Numbered from the stretch's first letter, positions 9,512 through 19,024 are shown. The stretch is DNA of 64,000 bases from CBDDBU01 sp965226045 (GCA_965226045.1 CBDDBU010000019.1:43328-107327); one strand, 5' to 3'. Numbers and translations: made by a program. The notes: a model not told the origin generated them from the sequence alone.

Positions 9512-10858
9512 ATGCCCGCCCGAAGCGAAGGTTCGTTCATTCCGGACCGCCTGCGTACCGTGCTCGACCTGTCGTTGCCGATCGTCGGCGGCATGGCCTC
9601 GCAGAACGTCCTCAATCTCGTCGACATCGCCATGGTCGGAGCGCTCGGGCCGGCGGCGCTCGCGGCCGTCGGACTGGGCAGCTTCGCCAACTTCATGGCC
9701 ATGGCGCTGGTCATGGGGCTCTCGTCGGGGGTTCAGGCGATGGCGGCGCGGCGCAAGGGCGAAGGACGAGAGAGTGAGATGGCGGTCGCGCTCAATGGCG
9801 GCCTCGTGCTTGCCATCCTGATCGGCCTGCCGGTTTTCCTCGTTCTGCTGTGGTTGGCGCCCTCGCTGTACGCGCTGCTGATCGACGATCCGGCGGTGAT
9901 CGCCGAAGGCGTTCCCTATTTCGAGGCCCGGCTCTACGGCATCTTCGCCATTGGCGTGAACTTCGCGTTCCGAGGGTTTTGGAACGGCATCAGCCTGTCG
10001 CGGGTTTACCTGCGCGTGGTTCTGATCATGCACATCTCCAATGTGCCGATCAGTTATGTTCTGATCTTTGGCCTGTTCGATTGGCCGGGATGGGGCACTG
10101 TCGGTGCCGGCATCGGCACGACGGTCGCGCTCTATATCGGCAGCGCCTGCTACATCTGGGTGGGCGTTCGCCGCGCCCGGCCGTTTGGTTTTCTGCGCGG
10201 CCTTCCCGACATCGACACTATGGCGACCATGCTGCGCCTGGCGCTGCCCGCCTCGCTGCAAATGTTCCTGTTCGCGACCGGAATCACGGTCCTGTTCTGG
10301 ATCATCGGCCAGGTCGGCACGATCGAAGTCGCGGCCGCCAACGTCATGATCAACCTGCTGCTGGTGGCCTATTTGCCGGGCAATGGCCTCGGCCTCGCCG
10401 CCGCCTCGCTGGTGGGCCAGGCCTTGGGCCGGGGCGACCCCGAGGACGCCCATCGTTGGGGCTGGGATGTCGTGAAGCTCGGCGTCGCGATCATGGGCAC
10501 GCTCGGGCTGCTCGGGATTGCGTTCCCCTCGCTGTTGCTCTCGGGCTTTCTGCACGACCCGGCGGTGATCGCGGGGGCGAAGATACCGCTGCAACTGGTC
10601 GGGGCGAGCATGGTGTGGGAGGCGGTCACCTTGGTGTTGATGAACGCGCTGCTGAGCGCAGGCGCGGCGCGCCAGGTGATGATCATCTCGGTCGGTACCC
10701 AGTGGTTGCTCGGTCTGCCCTTGTCATGGCTCGCCGGCCCCCATCTCGGATACGGGCTGCTCGGCATCTGGGTGTGCCAAGTCGGGTACCGGGCGTTGCA
10801 AGCCGGCATCTTCGCCGTCATGTGGAACCAACGCGGCTGGGCCAAGATCAAGGTCTGA
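9512..10858 (+). CDS. MATE-family efflux transporter
   Basis: Inner-membrane multidrug and toxic compound antiporter of about 448 residues, matching the usual 440-460. It has about twelve hydrophobic segments in two homologous halves. The first half begins LSLPIVGGMASQNVLNLVDIAMVG, the classic MATE opening, and the second begins near LRLALPASLQMFLFATG. ATG 9512 follows an in-frame GTG at 9509. It starts 38 bases after the MarR gene on the same strand, so co-transcription is possible. The coupling ion and substrates cannot be told. Confidence 0.93.
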   Translation: MPARSEGSFIPDRLRTVLDLSLPIVGGMASQNVLNLVDIAMVGALGPAALAAVGLGSFANFMAMALVMGLSSGVQAMAARRKGEGRESEMAVALNGGLVLAILIGLPVFLVLLWLAPSLYALLIDDPAVIAEGVPYFEARLYGIFAIGVNFAFRGFWNGISLSRVYLRVVLIMHISNVPISYVLIFGLFDWPGWGTVGAGIGTTVALYIGSACYIWVGVRRARPFGFLRGLPDIDTMATMLRLALPASLQMFLFATGITVLFWIIGQVGTIEVAAANVMINLLLVAYLPGNGLGLAAASLVGQALGRGDPEDAHRWGWDVVKLGVAIMGTLGLLGIAFPSLLLSGFLHDPAVIAGAKIPLQLVGASMVWEAVTLVLMNALLSAGAARQVMIISVGTQWLLGLPLSWLAGPHLGYGLLGIWVCQVGYRALQAGIFAVMWNQRGWAKIKV

Positions 10859-10875
10859 CCAGGCTCACGCCTCCC

Positions 10876-12078
10876 TCAGGCGCTCTCCTCGCGGGCCGCC
10901 AGTTCCAGGTGACCGGCGCGGGTTTGCGGGAGCTTGCGCCCCAGGATACGCGAGGCGATCAAAGTGCGCAGCACCTGCGCCGTGCCGCCGCCGATCGTGA
11001 ACATGCGGGCATCGCGCACCATACGCTCGATCCCGGTGGCGCGGGAGTAGCCCTTGGCGCCGAACACCTGCAGGGCGTCGTTGGTAACCCGGATCGCCAT
11101 CTCCGAAGCGAAGACCTTGGCGCGGGCCGCCGCCAACGGATCGGGGAAGCCCTCGCCCGCGCCGGCCGCGGCGCCGTAGAGGAGGCCGCGCGCCGCCTCG
11201 ATCTGGATGCTCATGTCGGCGAGCATCCATTGCAGGCCCTGGAACTCACAGATCGGCCGGCCGAACTGCTCGCGCACCTGGCTGAAGGCCAGGGCCTGCT
11301 CGTAGGCGCCCTCGGCGAGGCCAAGGGCGACCGTGCCGGCGCCGACGCGCTGGACGTTGTAAGCCTCCATCAAATCGGCGAAACCCTTGCGCAAGCCGCG
11401 CGGCGGCAGCAGCAACGCCGAGGGCGCAAGTTCCATGTCCTCGAAGAAGACCTCCGCCTCGGGCATGCCACGCAGACCCATGGTCGGCTCGCGCTTGCCG
11501 ATGCGCAGGCCCAGCGTCTCCTCGCGCACGGCGATGAAGCCGGCGATTCCCTCCTCCTCACCCTTGTCGTCGAAGACGCGCGCGAAGATGAGATGCAGCT
11601 TTGAGATGCCGGCGCCGGTGATCCAGTGCTTGGCGCCGTTGAGGACGTAGCGGTTGCCGCGTTTGTCGGCGCGGGTGGTCATGTCGGTCGCGGCGCTGCC
11701 GGCGCCGGGTTCGGTGATGCAGATCGCCGGCTTGTCTCCCGAGAGCACCAAACCCGCCGCCAGCTTGCGCTGATCCTCGGTGCCGTAGGCCATGATGGCG
11801 CTGATCGCGCCCATGTTGGCCTCGACTGCGATCCGTCCGGTCACGCCGCACACCTTGGCCATTTCCTCGATCACCAGCATCGCGTCGAGGGTGGAGCCAC
11901 CGCCGCCGCCGTAGCGTTTGGGAATGGTCAGGCCGAAAAAACCTGCTTCGGTCATCCGCGCGACCGTGTCCCGAGGGTAGTCCTCGCTGTTGTCGACCTC
12001 GGCGGCGCGGGCCGCCACGTGACCTTGGGCGAGCGCACGCGCGCGCTCACGGAGTGCGTATTGATCGTCACTGAGCAT
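10876..12078 (-). CDS. Acyl-CoA dehydrogenase
   Basis: FAD flavoenzyme of 400 residues that oxidises acyl-CoA to enoyl-CoA and passes electrons to ETF (etfBA lies at about 50-51.6 kb here). Visible family features are the FAD/substrate segment CITEPGAGSAATDM, the central VRVGAGTVALGLAEGAYEQAL helices, and the C-terminal FGAKGYSRATGIERMVRDARMF motif with the IGGGTAQVLR pyrophosphate-binding loop. It is a single gene, convergent with the MATE gene. Chain-length preference is not predictable from this sequence. Confidence 0.94.
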   Translation of the reverse strand: MLSDDQYALRERARALAQGHVAARAAEVDNSEDYPRDTVARMTEAGFFGLTIPKRYGGGGGSTLDAMLVIEEMAKVCGVTGRIAVEANMGAISAIMAYGTEDQRKLAAGLVLSGDKPAICITEPGAGSAATDMTTRADKRGNRYVLNGAKHWITGAGISKLHLIFARVFDDKGEEEGIAGFIAVREETLGLRIGKREPTMGLRGMPEAEVFFEDMELAPSALLLPPRGLRKGFADLMEAYNVQRVGAGTVALGLAEGAYEQALAFSQVREQFGRPICEFQGLQWMLADMSIQIEAARGLLYGAAAGAGEGFPDPLAAARAKVFASEMAIRVTNDALQVFGAKGYSRATGIERMVRDARMFTIGGGTAQVLRTLIASRILGRKLPQTRAGHLELAAREESA

Positions 12079-12163
12079 CGCCGGCTCCCGTCGTTGTCGT
12101 CATCATCATTGTGGTTGGGTGCATGAGCCATTACAAGAAAACGCCCCGACCGAGGTAGCGGCT

Positions 12164-13552
12164 ATGCGAACCGACAAGCGCGGCGTCCCGATCACCGCGA
12201 GCGAGGACGGCGCGGTGGGGCATTTCGCGGCCGCCGTGGATGCTTTCCTCGGCTTTCGCCTCGATACCGGCGCGTGCCTGAAGGCGGCGCTCGCCGTCGA
12301 TCCCGATCTCGCGATGGGCCACCTGGCGCGGGGCTATTTCTTCAAGCTATTCGCCCTACCGGCATTGGAGGATCGGGCGCGCCATGCATTGGCGGCGGCT
12401 GAGGCCTCGATCGCCGAGCGCGGCGCCCACGATAACGAGCGCGACCACGCACACGCACTTGGCGCGTGGACCCAGGGCGACTGGCAGGGCGCTATCGAAT
12501 GCTGGGAGCGCATCCTTCTCGATCATCCCACCGACCTACTGGCCTTGCGGGTCGCGCACTACGCTCACTTTTATCTCGGCGATCCGGCTCGCCTGCGCGA
12601 TTCGACGGCGCGGGTGCTGCCGTCGTGGTCGGCGGGGACGCCGGGCTTTGGCTTCGTCCATGGACTGCACGCCTTCGGCCTCGAGGAATGCGCCGCCTAC
12701 GAAAGGGCCGAAGCTCATGCGCGCGAGGCGGTCGCGCTCAATCGGGGCGATATCTGGGCCGCGCACGCCGCCACCCACGTCATGGAGATGCAGGGCCGCC
12801 CTCGCGAGGGGATCGCCTGGGTTTGCGGCTTCGAGAACGACTGGGACGAGGTCAACAACTTCGCCGGCCACGTCTGGTGGCACCGCCTATTGTTTCACGT
12901 GGAACATTACGAGCTCGACGACGCGCTCGGGGTTTACGACAACTGGGTGCGCCGTGAGCGCGGCGATCACTACCTCGACATCGCCAACGCGGTGGCCGGT
13001 TTATGGCGGATCGAGGATCGCGGGCTAGACGTGGGCGAGCGCTGGGACGAACTGGCGGCGCTGTGCGAGGAGCGTATCGACCACCATCTGCTCGTCTTCG
13101 CCGACCTGCACTACCTGGTCGCGCTCGCCCGGACGCGCCGGCCGGCGGCAGCTCACATGATTGGCGCCGCCCGGGCCGTCGCGGGCGGGTCGAGCAGCCA
13201 GGAACAGGTGATCGCGAAGGTCGGCCTCGACGTGGCCGAGGCGATTGGGGCTTTCTATGAGGGCGATTGGGGCCGTGCCGTCGATCTCCTCAGCCCGGCC
13301 CGCCATGAGCTGTGGCGGATAGGCGGCAGCCACGCCCAGCGCGACTTGTTCGTACAGCTTCTGATCGTGGCTGCGCTCAAGGCGGGGCGCGTCAACGAGG
13401 CGCGTGCGCTGCTGGCGAAGCGGCTGGACGAACGACCGTTCAGCGCCAAGGCATGGCGCGACTACGCTGAGGCGTTAGCGGCGCTTGGCGACGCCAGTGG
13501 CGCTAAGGCAGCTGGTGGGCGCGCCGCGGACGCGCTGACCGGGGCTTTGTAG
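12164..13552 (+). CDS. Tetratricopeptide-repeat protein (TTC38-like)
   Basis: A 462-residue all-helical protein built of TPR-like repeats, resembling the TTC38/StaR-like family by its length, its conserved NERDHAHAL segment, WVCGFENDWDEVNNFAGHVWWH and the repeated AEAHAREAV/ARALLAKRL helices. It is probably cytoplasmic, since no signal peptide is visible. The role is unknown; members are generally assumed to mediate protein contacts. The start at ATG 12164 is preferred because GAGG lies just upstream. It is monocistronic and divergent from the acyl-CoA dehydrogenase. Confidence 0.85.
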   Translation: MRTDKRGVPITASEDGAVGHFAAAVDAFLGFRLDTGACLKAALAVDPDLAMGHLARGYFFKLFALPALEDRARHALAAAEASIAERGAHDNERDHAHALGAWTQGDWQGAIECWERILLDHPTDLLALRVAHYAHFYLGDPARLRDSTARVLPSWSAGTPGFGFVHGLHAFGLEECAAYERAEAHAREAVALNRGDIWAAHAATHVMEMQGRPREGIAWVCGFENDWDEVNNFAGHVWWHRLLFHVEHYELDDALGVYDNWVRRERGDHYLDIANAVAGLWRIEDRGLDVGERWDELAALCEERIDHHLLVFADLHYLVALARTRRPAAAHMIGAARAVAGGSSSQEQVIAKVGLDVAEAIGAFYEGDWGRAVDLLSPARHELWRIGGSHAQRDLFVQLLIVAALKAGRVNEARALLAKRLDERPFSAKAWRDYAEALAALGDASGAKAAGGRAADALTGAL

Positions 13553-13650
13553 TCCGCCGCGCGGGAGCGTCCCGACCGCAGCGAGGCTTGTCGCCGGGAC
13601 GCGCGGCATGTGATCCTGGCGGTGAAATCTGGTTTGACGGGAGACCCATC

Positions 13651-14847
13651 ATGAGCGTGGCGCGAGAGATCGAGGAGATGCGCGACGAATTGGCCACCTG
13701 GCGGCGCGACATCCACGCGCATCCCGAGACGGCGTTCGCCGAGCATCGCACCTCCGACCTGATCGCCGAGAAGCTTGGCGGATTCGGGCTCGATGTTCAC
13801 CGCGGCCTCGCCGGCACCGGCGTTGTCGGCACGCTGAAAGTCGGAACGAGCGACAGAGCGATCGGTCTCCGAGCGGACATGGACGCTCTGTTTCTCCACG
13901 AGGAGAACGACTTCGCGCACCGATCGCAAAACGACGGCAAGATGCATGCATGCGGCCATGATGGCCACACCACGATGCTGCTCGGCGCCGCCAAATACCT
14001 CGCCGGGGCCAAGAATTTCGACGGCGCCGTCCACTTCATTTTTCAACCCGCCGAGGAAACTGGCAATGAGGAATGCGGCGGCAATCGAATGGTGCGCGAT
14101 GGCCTGTTCGAAAAATTCCCGGTCGCCGCAGTGTTCGGCATGCACAATTTCCCGGGCATTCCTCTCGGTCACTTCGCCGTGCGCGCCGGGCCGATGCTGG
14201 CCTCGATCGATACCTTCGAGCTCAAGGTGCTGAGCGAGCACAATCACCCGGCGACCCAATACACCTCGCCCGATCCGATCCTGATCGCGGGGCGCATCGT
14301 CGAGGCGTTTCACGCCTTCAAATCGCGTGGCATCAATCCGGCCGAACCGGTGATCATGAGCATCACCCAGTTCCAGGCGGGCGATCCCGTCAACGACAAG
14401 CAGGGTGTCCACATCACGCCTGCCCAGGCCTACGTTCGGGGCACGGTCTACACCCTGAACGACGCGGTGCGCGACGTGTTCAAGGTGCGGCTGAAGCAAA
14501 TCGCCGAGGGCACCGCGAACACCAACCGCGCGCGCTGCGAGTTCGAGTATCAGCGCGGCTATCCGGTCCTGGTCAACACCGAGACGGAGAAGGAGCTCGC
14601 GGCGGCGACGGCCGCCGAGGTGGTCGGGGCGGACCAGGTCGAGAGCGACATGCAGCCGATCATGGGGGCGGAGGATTTTGCCTTCATGCTCAAGGAGCGG
14701 CCCGGGTGTTACATCCTGATCGGCAATGGCGACGGCGAAGGTACGTGCCACGTCCACAACCCGAGGTACGACTTCAACGACGAGGCGATACCGTTCGGGG
14801 TCGGTTATTGGGCCAAGCTGGCGGAGCGGTTTCTCGCGCCGGCGTAA
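13651..14847 (+). CDS. M20 amidohydrolase (hippurate / N-acyl amino acid hydrolase type)
   Basis: Metal-dependent amidohydrolase of 398 residues. Peptidase M20D features are the opening RRDIHAHPETAF, the LRADMDAL metal-site motif, KMHACGHDGHTTMLLGAA with metal ligands and catalytic region, FQPAEETG, and C-terminal MGAEDFAFMLKERPG. It hydrolyses N-acyl or N-aroyl amino acids. The exact substrate is uncertain, because this family covers hippurate, IAA-amino acid and N-acetyl amino acid hydrolases. The ATG at 13651 has GGGAG upstream and is preferred over longer starts. It stands alone, with the cupin gene convergent 12 bases downstream. Confidence 0.93.
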   Translation: MSVAREIEEMRDELATWRRDIHAHPETAFAEHRTSDLIAEKLGGFGLDVHRGLAGTGVVGTLKVGTSDRAIGLRADMDALFLHEENDFAHRSQNDGKMHACGHDGHTTMLLGAAKYLAGAKNFDGAVHFIFQPAEETGNEECGGNRMVRDGLFEKFPVAAVFGMHNFPGIPLGHFAVRAGPMLASIDTFELKVLSEHNHPATQYTSPDPILIAGRIVEAFHAFKSRGINPAEPVIMSITQFQAGDPVNDKQGVHITPAQAYVRGTVYTLNDAVRDVFKVRLKQIAEGTANTNRARCEFEYQRGYPVLVNTETEKELAAATAAEVVGADQVESDMQPIMGAEDFAFMLKERPGCYILIGNGDGEGTCHVHNPRYDFNDEAIPFGVGYWAKLAERFLAPA

Positions 14848-14859
14848 TGGATATCGGCC

Positions 14860-15366
14860 CTAGTCCAACGTTTCGCCGTCCCAGTAGAGGCGCTTGTCGC
14901 GCTTACGGGTGATGTGAAAGCGGTCGCGATCGGGCGCCGGCATCGCGCTCACCTTGCCGCTGTCGGGATACTCGCAGACCTCGGGAAAGATCAGCGTGCT
15001 GTAGGCCAGATAACGCAGCTCCGCGTCCGAGGTATTGCGGATCTGGTGCGCCGATCCGGCCGGAAACAGGATCATGTCGCCCGTGCCGATCGGTGCTTCC
15101 GCGCCCTCGTAGCGCAGCGTGCCGGTCCCGGCGAGGACGTGGATCATCTCCTCGTTGGCGTGGTGTAGGTGGTAGGGAAACATGGTCTTGCCGGGCGGGA
15201 CCACCGTCAAAGAGCAGCCGAGCTTGGTGGAGCCGAGCGCCTGGCCAACCTTGCCCCACAGGCCGCCGCGCGCCTTGTCGGGCGTGGGCCCCGCGAAGTC
15301 GTCGTGGCCGGCGAAGTGCTCGATCAGGGGCACCTCGTTGAGGTTGACGATAGGCGGCGTCGGCAT
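14860..15366 (-). CDS. Cupin-domain protein
   Basis: A 168-residue single-domain cupin. Motif 1 is around PYHLHHANEEMIHVLAGTG (His, His, Glu metal ligands) and motif 2 is around ILFPAGSAHQIRN (His). It is a probable metal-binding cytoplasmic protein, either a sugar-nucleotide or small-molecule enzyme or a sensor. The start MPTPPIV at 15366 is chosen because the longer frame begins with a low-complexity basic stretch. It is convergent with the amidohydrolase and alone on its strand. Confidence 0.88.
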   Translation of the reverse strand: MPTPPIVNLNEVPLIEHFAGHDDFAGPTPDKARGGLWGKVGQALGSTKLGCSLTVVPPGKTMFPYHLHHANEEMIHVLAGTGTLRYEGAEAPIGTGDMILFPAGSAHQIRNTSDAELRYLAYSTLIFPEVCEYPDSGKVSAMPAPDRDRFHITRKRDKRLYWDGETLD

Positions 15367-15485
15367 CGGCAAGCCTTTCTTCTGGCGCGGCCGGCGACGA
15401 TAGCACACGGCGGCCAACCAGCACGGCGCGTTCGTGTTGCGCTTTGATCATGATCGAGGGCCGTCGTTGCTCGGAGCCACGCCCA

Positions 15486-15810
15486 TGAACGGCGTCATTG
15501 CGGCAGCCGCTCTTGCGGCCAGTCTTGTGCTTGAGAGCGCGTCGGCATCGTCGCGCCCGTATCCCAGTGCGAGGATGCCGTGGCCGAACTGCTCGCGACG
15601 CTGGACATCGGCCCCACCAGTGTCGCCAGTATCGCCTATGTGCCCGAGCTCGCGGGTGGGCGGAGCGGGACAAGCCTGGTAGGCGTGGTGGCGTGGGTTG
15701 ACCTCGAAGCGTGCAGCGGCTCGGTAGTCATCGAGATGAACCGGCGCTGCCGCGTGAAAGACGCGTACACCCACGGGGAGTGCCGTGTTCCCGGTCTCGC
15801 GGCGTACTAG
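15486..15810 (+). pseudogene. Small secreted cysteine-containing protein, frameshifted
   Basis: ATG 15486, with GGAG upstream, opens a signal peptide (MNGVIAAAALAASLVLESASA). Just after it the sense continues one frame over (VAPVSQCEDAVAELLATLD ... HGECRVPGLAAY) to the stop at 15808. The mature part is about 85 residues with four cysteines, consistent with two disulfides in the periplasm. The frame change lies between about 15535 and 15560. I do not recognise the family. A cytoplasmic protein starting at GTG 15580 is an alternative, but it would lose the first cysteine. Confidence 0.55.
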
Positions 15811-15856
15811 GGCGTTGTCGGTCCTCCATGGGAACCGTCTCTGCCTTCTCTAAGTG

Positions 15857-15943
15857 TGGTGGCCGCTGCGGGATTCGAACCCGCAAGCCCGCAAGGGCGA
15901 GGGATTTTAAGTCCCTTGTGTTTACCAGTTTCACCAAGCGGCC
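15857..15943 (-). tRNA. tRNA-Leu (anticodon TAA)
   Basis: On the minus strand GGCCGCT (15943-15937) pairs with AGCGGCC to form the acceptor stem, followed by A and an encoded CCA (15859-15857). The anticodon arm has stem AGGGA/TCCCT with loop CTTAAAA, giving anticodon TAA. The long variable arm CGCCCTTGCGGGC is typical of leucine tRNAs, and the T-arm GCGGGTTCGAATCCCGC is perfect. It decodes TTA/TTG leucine codons. Confidence 0.97.
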
Positions 15944-16009
15944 GTACCTTGCGCGGCGAGGGCCGACCCCGATCATATCACGCGTTACCTTCGCGATTGG
16001 GCGGTCGGC

Positions 16010-16561
16010 TCAACGGTGGTTCGGCAACGCCGGCAGATGGACCTGGATGTCGGGCCAGCGATAGCACTGCTCGACCATGGTCTCGCCGCCGATATGGGCC
16101 TTTCGCGTCTCAGATGGCGTGCCGCCGAGCGCCTCGTAGAAGCCGCGCGCCGGGTTGTCTTGCAAGGTCCATATCGCGAGTCCGATAGACCCCTCTGCGG
16201 CGAGACGGACCGCGCAGGCGCCCACCAGGCGGCGGCCGATTCCGCGATGCTGCCAGTCGGGCAGGAGGTAGAGCGCCATCACCTCGCCGAAGCCAGGCGG
16301 TCCGCCGCGCTCCGGCCCGCAATCGGCGAAACCGACGATGCCGTTTTGCTCGCTGTCGGCGATGAAGGTGCCGACAGCGCGATCGGTGTCGTCGAGGATC
16401 CGCGCCCAGTAGGCGGCATGACGAATGTCGGACATCGAGTCGAGATAGTCGTCGGGGAGAATGCCGCGATAGGCGGCGCGCCACGCCTCGACGTGGACCC
16501 GGCCGAGTCGCGCCGCGTCCTCGAACGCGGCGGCACGAATATCGGTGCGCGTCAGGGTCAT
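16010..16561 (-). CDS. GNAT-family N-acetyltransferase
   Basis: Acetyl-CoA dependent N-acyltransferase of 183 residues. The acetyl-CoA pyrophosphate loop is visible as LLPDWQHRGIGRRLVGA (Q/R-x-x-G-x-G/A), preceded by the beta strand FGEVMALY and followed by NPARGFYEALGG. The start at 16561 gives the standard GNAT N terminus (MTLTRTDIRAA). It lies 19 bases downstream of the cinA-like gene on the same strand and is probably co-transcribed with it. The acceptor substrate is unknown. Confidence 0.9.
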   Translation of the reverse strand: MTLTRTDIRAAAFEDAARLGRVHVEAWRAAYRGILPDDYLDSMSDIRHAAYWARILDDTDRAVGTFIADSEQNGIVGFADCGPERGGPPGFGEVMALYLLPDWQHRGIGRRLVGACAVRLAAEGSIGLAIWTLQDNPARGFYEALGGTPSETRKAHIGGETMVEQCYRWPDIQVHLPALPNHR

Positions 16562-16580
16562 GGCTTCGAGGCCGGCGGGT

Positions 16581-17342
16581 TCACGGCTTCGCGTCCTCGA
16601 TCGGTTCGCCATCGAGGTCGCGCATCAGCTCTTTCAAAGCGTCCGCGACCAGCCCGAGGCGGTCGGCGTCGGTACAGCGCATGACGATGCTCGATCCCAG
16701 CTTGCCGGCGCGGAAGAAGGGATAGCTGCCGATCTCGACGTCGGTGTTGCGCTCTTGCAACGCGGCTAGAGGCGTCGCCAGCGTTCCCTCGGGCAGATGC
16801 ACGCTGATGCTGCGCGAGAGCACCACGGCCCCGCCCTTGAGGCTGTGCCGAATGCCGTTGAACATGGCTCGCATGATGCCCGGCACGCCGGCCATGACAT
16901 AGACGTTGTCGAGGCGGAAACCGGGCGCGGCGCTGACCGGGTTGTCGATCAGGCTCGCACCCTCGGGTACGCGTGCCATCCTGAGCCGTGCCTCGTTCAG
17001 ATCGCCCGCCGGATAGTGGGCCTCCAGGCGCCGCCGAGCCTCGGGGTGGACGACCAGGGCGACGCCGAACGCCTTGGCGATGCAGCCAGCCGTAATGTCG
17101 TCGTGGGTCGGGCCGATGCCGCCAGTGGTGAATACGTAGTCAAAAGCGGCCCGGCATTCGTTAACCGCGGCGATAATGCTTGGCTCGTCGTCGGCGATGG
17201 TCCGCGCCTCGCGCAAGATCACACCGATCTCGTTCAAGGCCGGCGCGAGATAGGGGAAGTTCTGGTCCGGGGTGCGCCCCGAGAGAATCTCGTTGCCGAT
17301 GATGAGGATGGCGGCGGTGCGGGTCTTGGGCTTGTCGGCCAT
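16581..17342 (-). CDS. cinA: CinA-like molybdopterin-binding domain protein
   Basis: A 253-residue protein with the MoaB/Mog-type fold of the CinA N-terminal (COG1058) domain: ILIIGNEILSGRTPDQN at the start and VFTTGGIGPTHDDIT as the central pterin/nucleotide-binding motif. In full-length CinA this domain is an ADP-ribose pyrophosphatase. Here the C-terminal nicotinamide-nucleotide deamidase domain is absent, as is common in alphaproteobacteria. The start MADKPK at 17342 is preferred. Divergent from sfsA, upstream of the GNAT gene. Confidence 0.9.
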   Translation of the reverse strand: MADKPKTRTAAILIIGNEILSGRTPDQNFPYLAPALNEIGVILREARTIADDEPSIIAAVNECRAAFDYVFTTGGIGPTHDDITAGCIAKAFGVALVVHPEARRRLEAHYPAGDLNEARLRMARVPEGASLIDNPVSAAPGFRLDNVYVMAGVPGIMRAMFNGIRHSLKGGAVVLSRSISVHLPEGTLATPLAALQERNTDVEIGSYPFFRAGKLGSSIVMRCTDADRLGLVADALKELMRDLDGEPIEDAKP

Positions 17343-17460
17343 GTTCGTGCCTTGCGCGGTTCGCGCCTCTATAGCATCGGGCAAGGGCTTGCAGCCAGGG
17401 CTCGCTACGGCGGGGCGGTCGCGTTGTAGGGTACGTGAGGCGCCGCTAAGCTGGCGCGCG

Positions 17461-18162
17461 ATGCGTTTTCCTGAACACCTGGTGCCCGGCCATCTGGTGC
17501 GCCGCTACAAGCGCTTCTTGAGCGATGTCCGTTTGGCCGACGGCGAGGTGGTGACCGCGCATTGCCCCAATCCGGGCGCGATGCTCGGGCTCAACGACCC
17601 GGACTCGGAAGTGTGGCTGTTGCCCTCGCGCGATCCGCGCCGCAAGCTCGCCTACGGGTGGGAATTGGTGCGCGCCGAGGGTGGCTTGGTGGGTATCAAC
17701 GCAGGGCGCGCCAATCGCATCGTCGAGGAAGCGATCGCTGAGGGCGATATCGACGAGCTCCGCGCCTACCCGGACATGCGCCGCGAGGTAGCGTACGGTC
17801 ACCGCTCGCGCGTCGATTTCGTGCTCCAGGGCGATGACAGGCCTGACTGCTACGTCGAGGTCAAGAACGTCCACCTCAAACGGGCGGCGGGTTTGGCGGA
17901 GTTTCCCGATTCGGTGACCGCGCGCGGGACCAAGCATCTCGGCGAGCTCATCGAGGTCGCCGCGAATGGCGGGCGTGCTGTCATGCTCTATCTCGTGCAG
18001 CGCGAGGACTGCCAGCGCTTCGCGGTCGCCGGCGACATCGATCCCGCGTACGCCGAGGCCTCCAAAAGAGCACGGGCCGAGGGCGTCGAGATGCTATGTT
18101 ACACGTGCCGGGTGAGCCCCGAGGCGATCGCGGTCGAACGCGCGATCGAACTGGCACCATGA
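17461..18162 (+). CDS. sfsA: SfsA family DNA/RNA nuclease
   Basis: A 233-residue protein of the SfsA family, once called sugar fermentation stimulation protein and now regarded as a nuclease. Recognisable segments are RRYKRFLSDV, AHCPNPGAMLGL, the PD-(D/E)XK-like SRVDFVL ... CYVEVKNVHL core and FPDSVTARGTKHL. The start ATG 17461 matches the family N terminus RFPEHLV. Its TGA overlaps the ATG of map (ATGA), indicating translational coupling. Confidence 0.95.
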   Translation: MRFPEHLVPGHLVRRYKRFLSDVRLADGEVVTAHCPNPGAMLGLNDPDSEVWLLPSRDPRRKLAYGWELVRAEGGLVGINAGRANRIVEEAIAEGDIDELRAYPDMRREVAYGHRSRVDFVLQGDDRPDCYVEVKNVHLKRAAGLAEFPDSVTARGTKHLGELIEVAANGGRAVMLYLVQREDCQRFAVAGDIDPAYAEASKRARAEGVEMLCYTCRVSPEAIAVERAIELAP

Positions 18163-19001
18163 ATGGCGTGGTGATGAGCTTCGACTACATCGATCAAACC
18201 GATGCGCCGCTTCGCAACACCGGCGCGATCAAACTACACGGCGAGGACGGGTTCGTGGGCATGCGCCGCGTCGGCCACCTGGCCGCCGAGACGCTCGACT
18301 TCATCGAGCCGCACATTCAGCCCGGCGTCACCACGGCCCACCTCGACGATCTCTGCCACGCCTTCATCCTCGACCACGGCGCGATTCCAGCGCCGCTTTA
18401 TTATCGCGGCTTTCCGAAGGCGGTCTGTACCTCGGTCAACCATGTTGTCTGCCACGGCATTCCTGGCGACAAGGTTCTGCGCGACGGCGACCTCCTCAAC
18501 ATCGACGTCACGGCGATTCTTGACGGCTGGCATGGCGACACCAACCGCACGTTCTTTGTCGGCGAGGTCAGCGTCAAAGCCCGGCGCCTGGTGCAGGTCA
18601 CCTACGACGCGATGATGAAAGGGATCGAGATGGTTCGCCCCGGTGCGACGCTCGGCGACGTGGGCCACGCCATCCAATCCCATGCCGAGGCCGAGCGCTG
18701 CTCGGTGGTCCGCGATTTCTGCGGCCACGGGCTTGGGCGCCTGTTTCACGACGCTCCCAACGTGTTGCACTACGGCAGTCCCAACGGCGGCATCCAGTTG
18801 CGCGAGGGAATGTTCTTCACGGTCGAGCCGATGGTCAATCTCGGCCGCTGGCAAGTGAAACTCCTCAAGGATGGCTGGACGGTGGTGACCAAGGACCGCT
18901 CGCTGTCAGCGCAGTTCGAGCACTCCATCGGTGTCACTGCCACCGGCCACGAGATATTCACGTGTTCGCCGGGGGGCCGACCTCATCCGCCCTTCAGCTG
19001 A
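18159..19001 (+). CDS. map: Type I methionine aminopeptidase
   Basis: Essential dinuclear metalloenzyme that removes the initiator methionine. The 280 residues contain the five metal ligands in expected contexts: LLNIDVTAIL and WHGDTNRTF (two Asp), CGHGLGRLFHDAP (His), FFTVEPMVN (Glu) and AQFEHSIGVT (Glu), plus the substrate His in NHVVCHGIPG. ATG 18159 overlaps the sfsA stop; a start at 18174 (MSFDY) is possible. The C-terminal tail PGGRPHPPFS is unremarkable. Confidence 0.95.
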   Translation: MNGVVMSFDYIDQTDAPLRNTGAIKLHGEDGFVGMRRVGHLAAETLDFIEPHIQPGVTTAHLDDLCHAFILDHGAIPAPLYYRGFPKAVCTSVNHVVCHGIPGDKVLRDGDLLNIDVTAILDGWHGDTNRTFFVGEVSVKARRLVQVTYDAMMKGIEMVRPGATLGDVGHAIQSHAEAERCSVVRDFCGHGLGRLFHDAPNVLHYGSPNGGIQLREGMFFTVEPMVNLGRWQVKLLKDGWTVVTKDRSLSAQFEHSIGVTATGHEIFTCSPGGRPHPPFS

Positions 19002-19024
19002 GCCAGGCGCTCAGGCGGGTCGTC

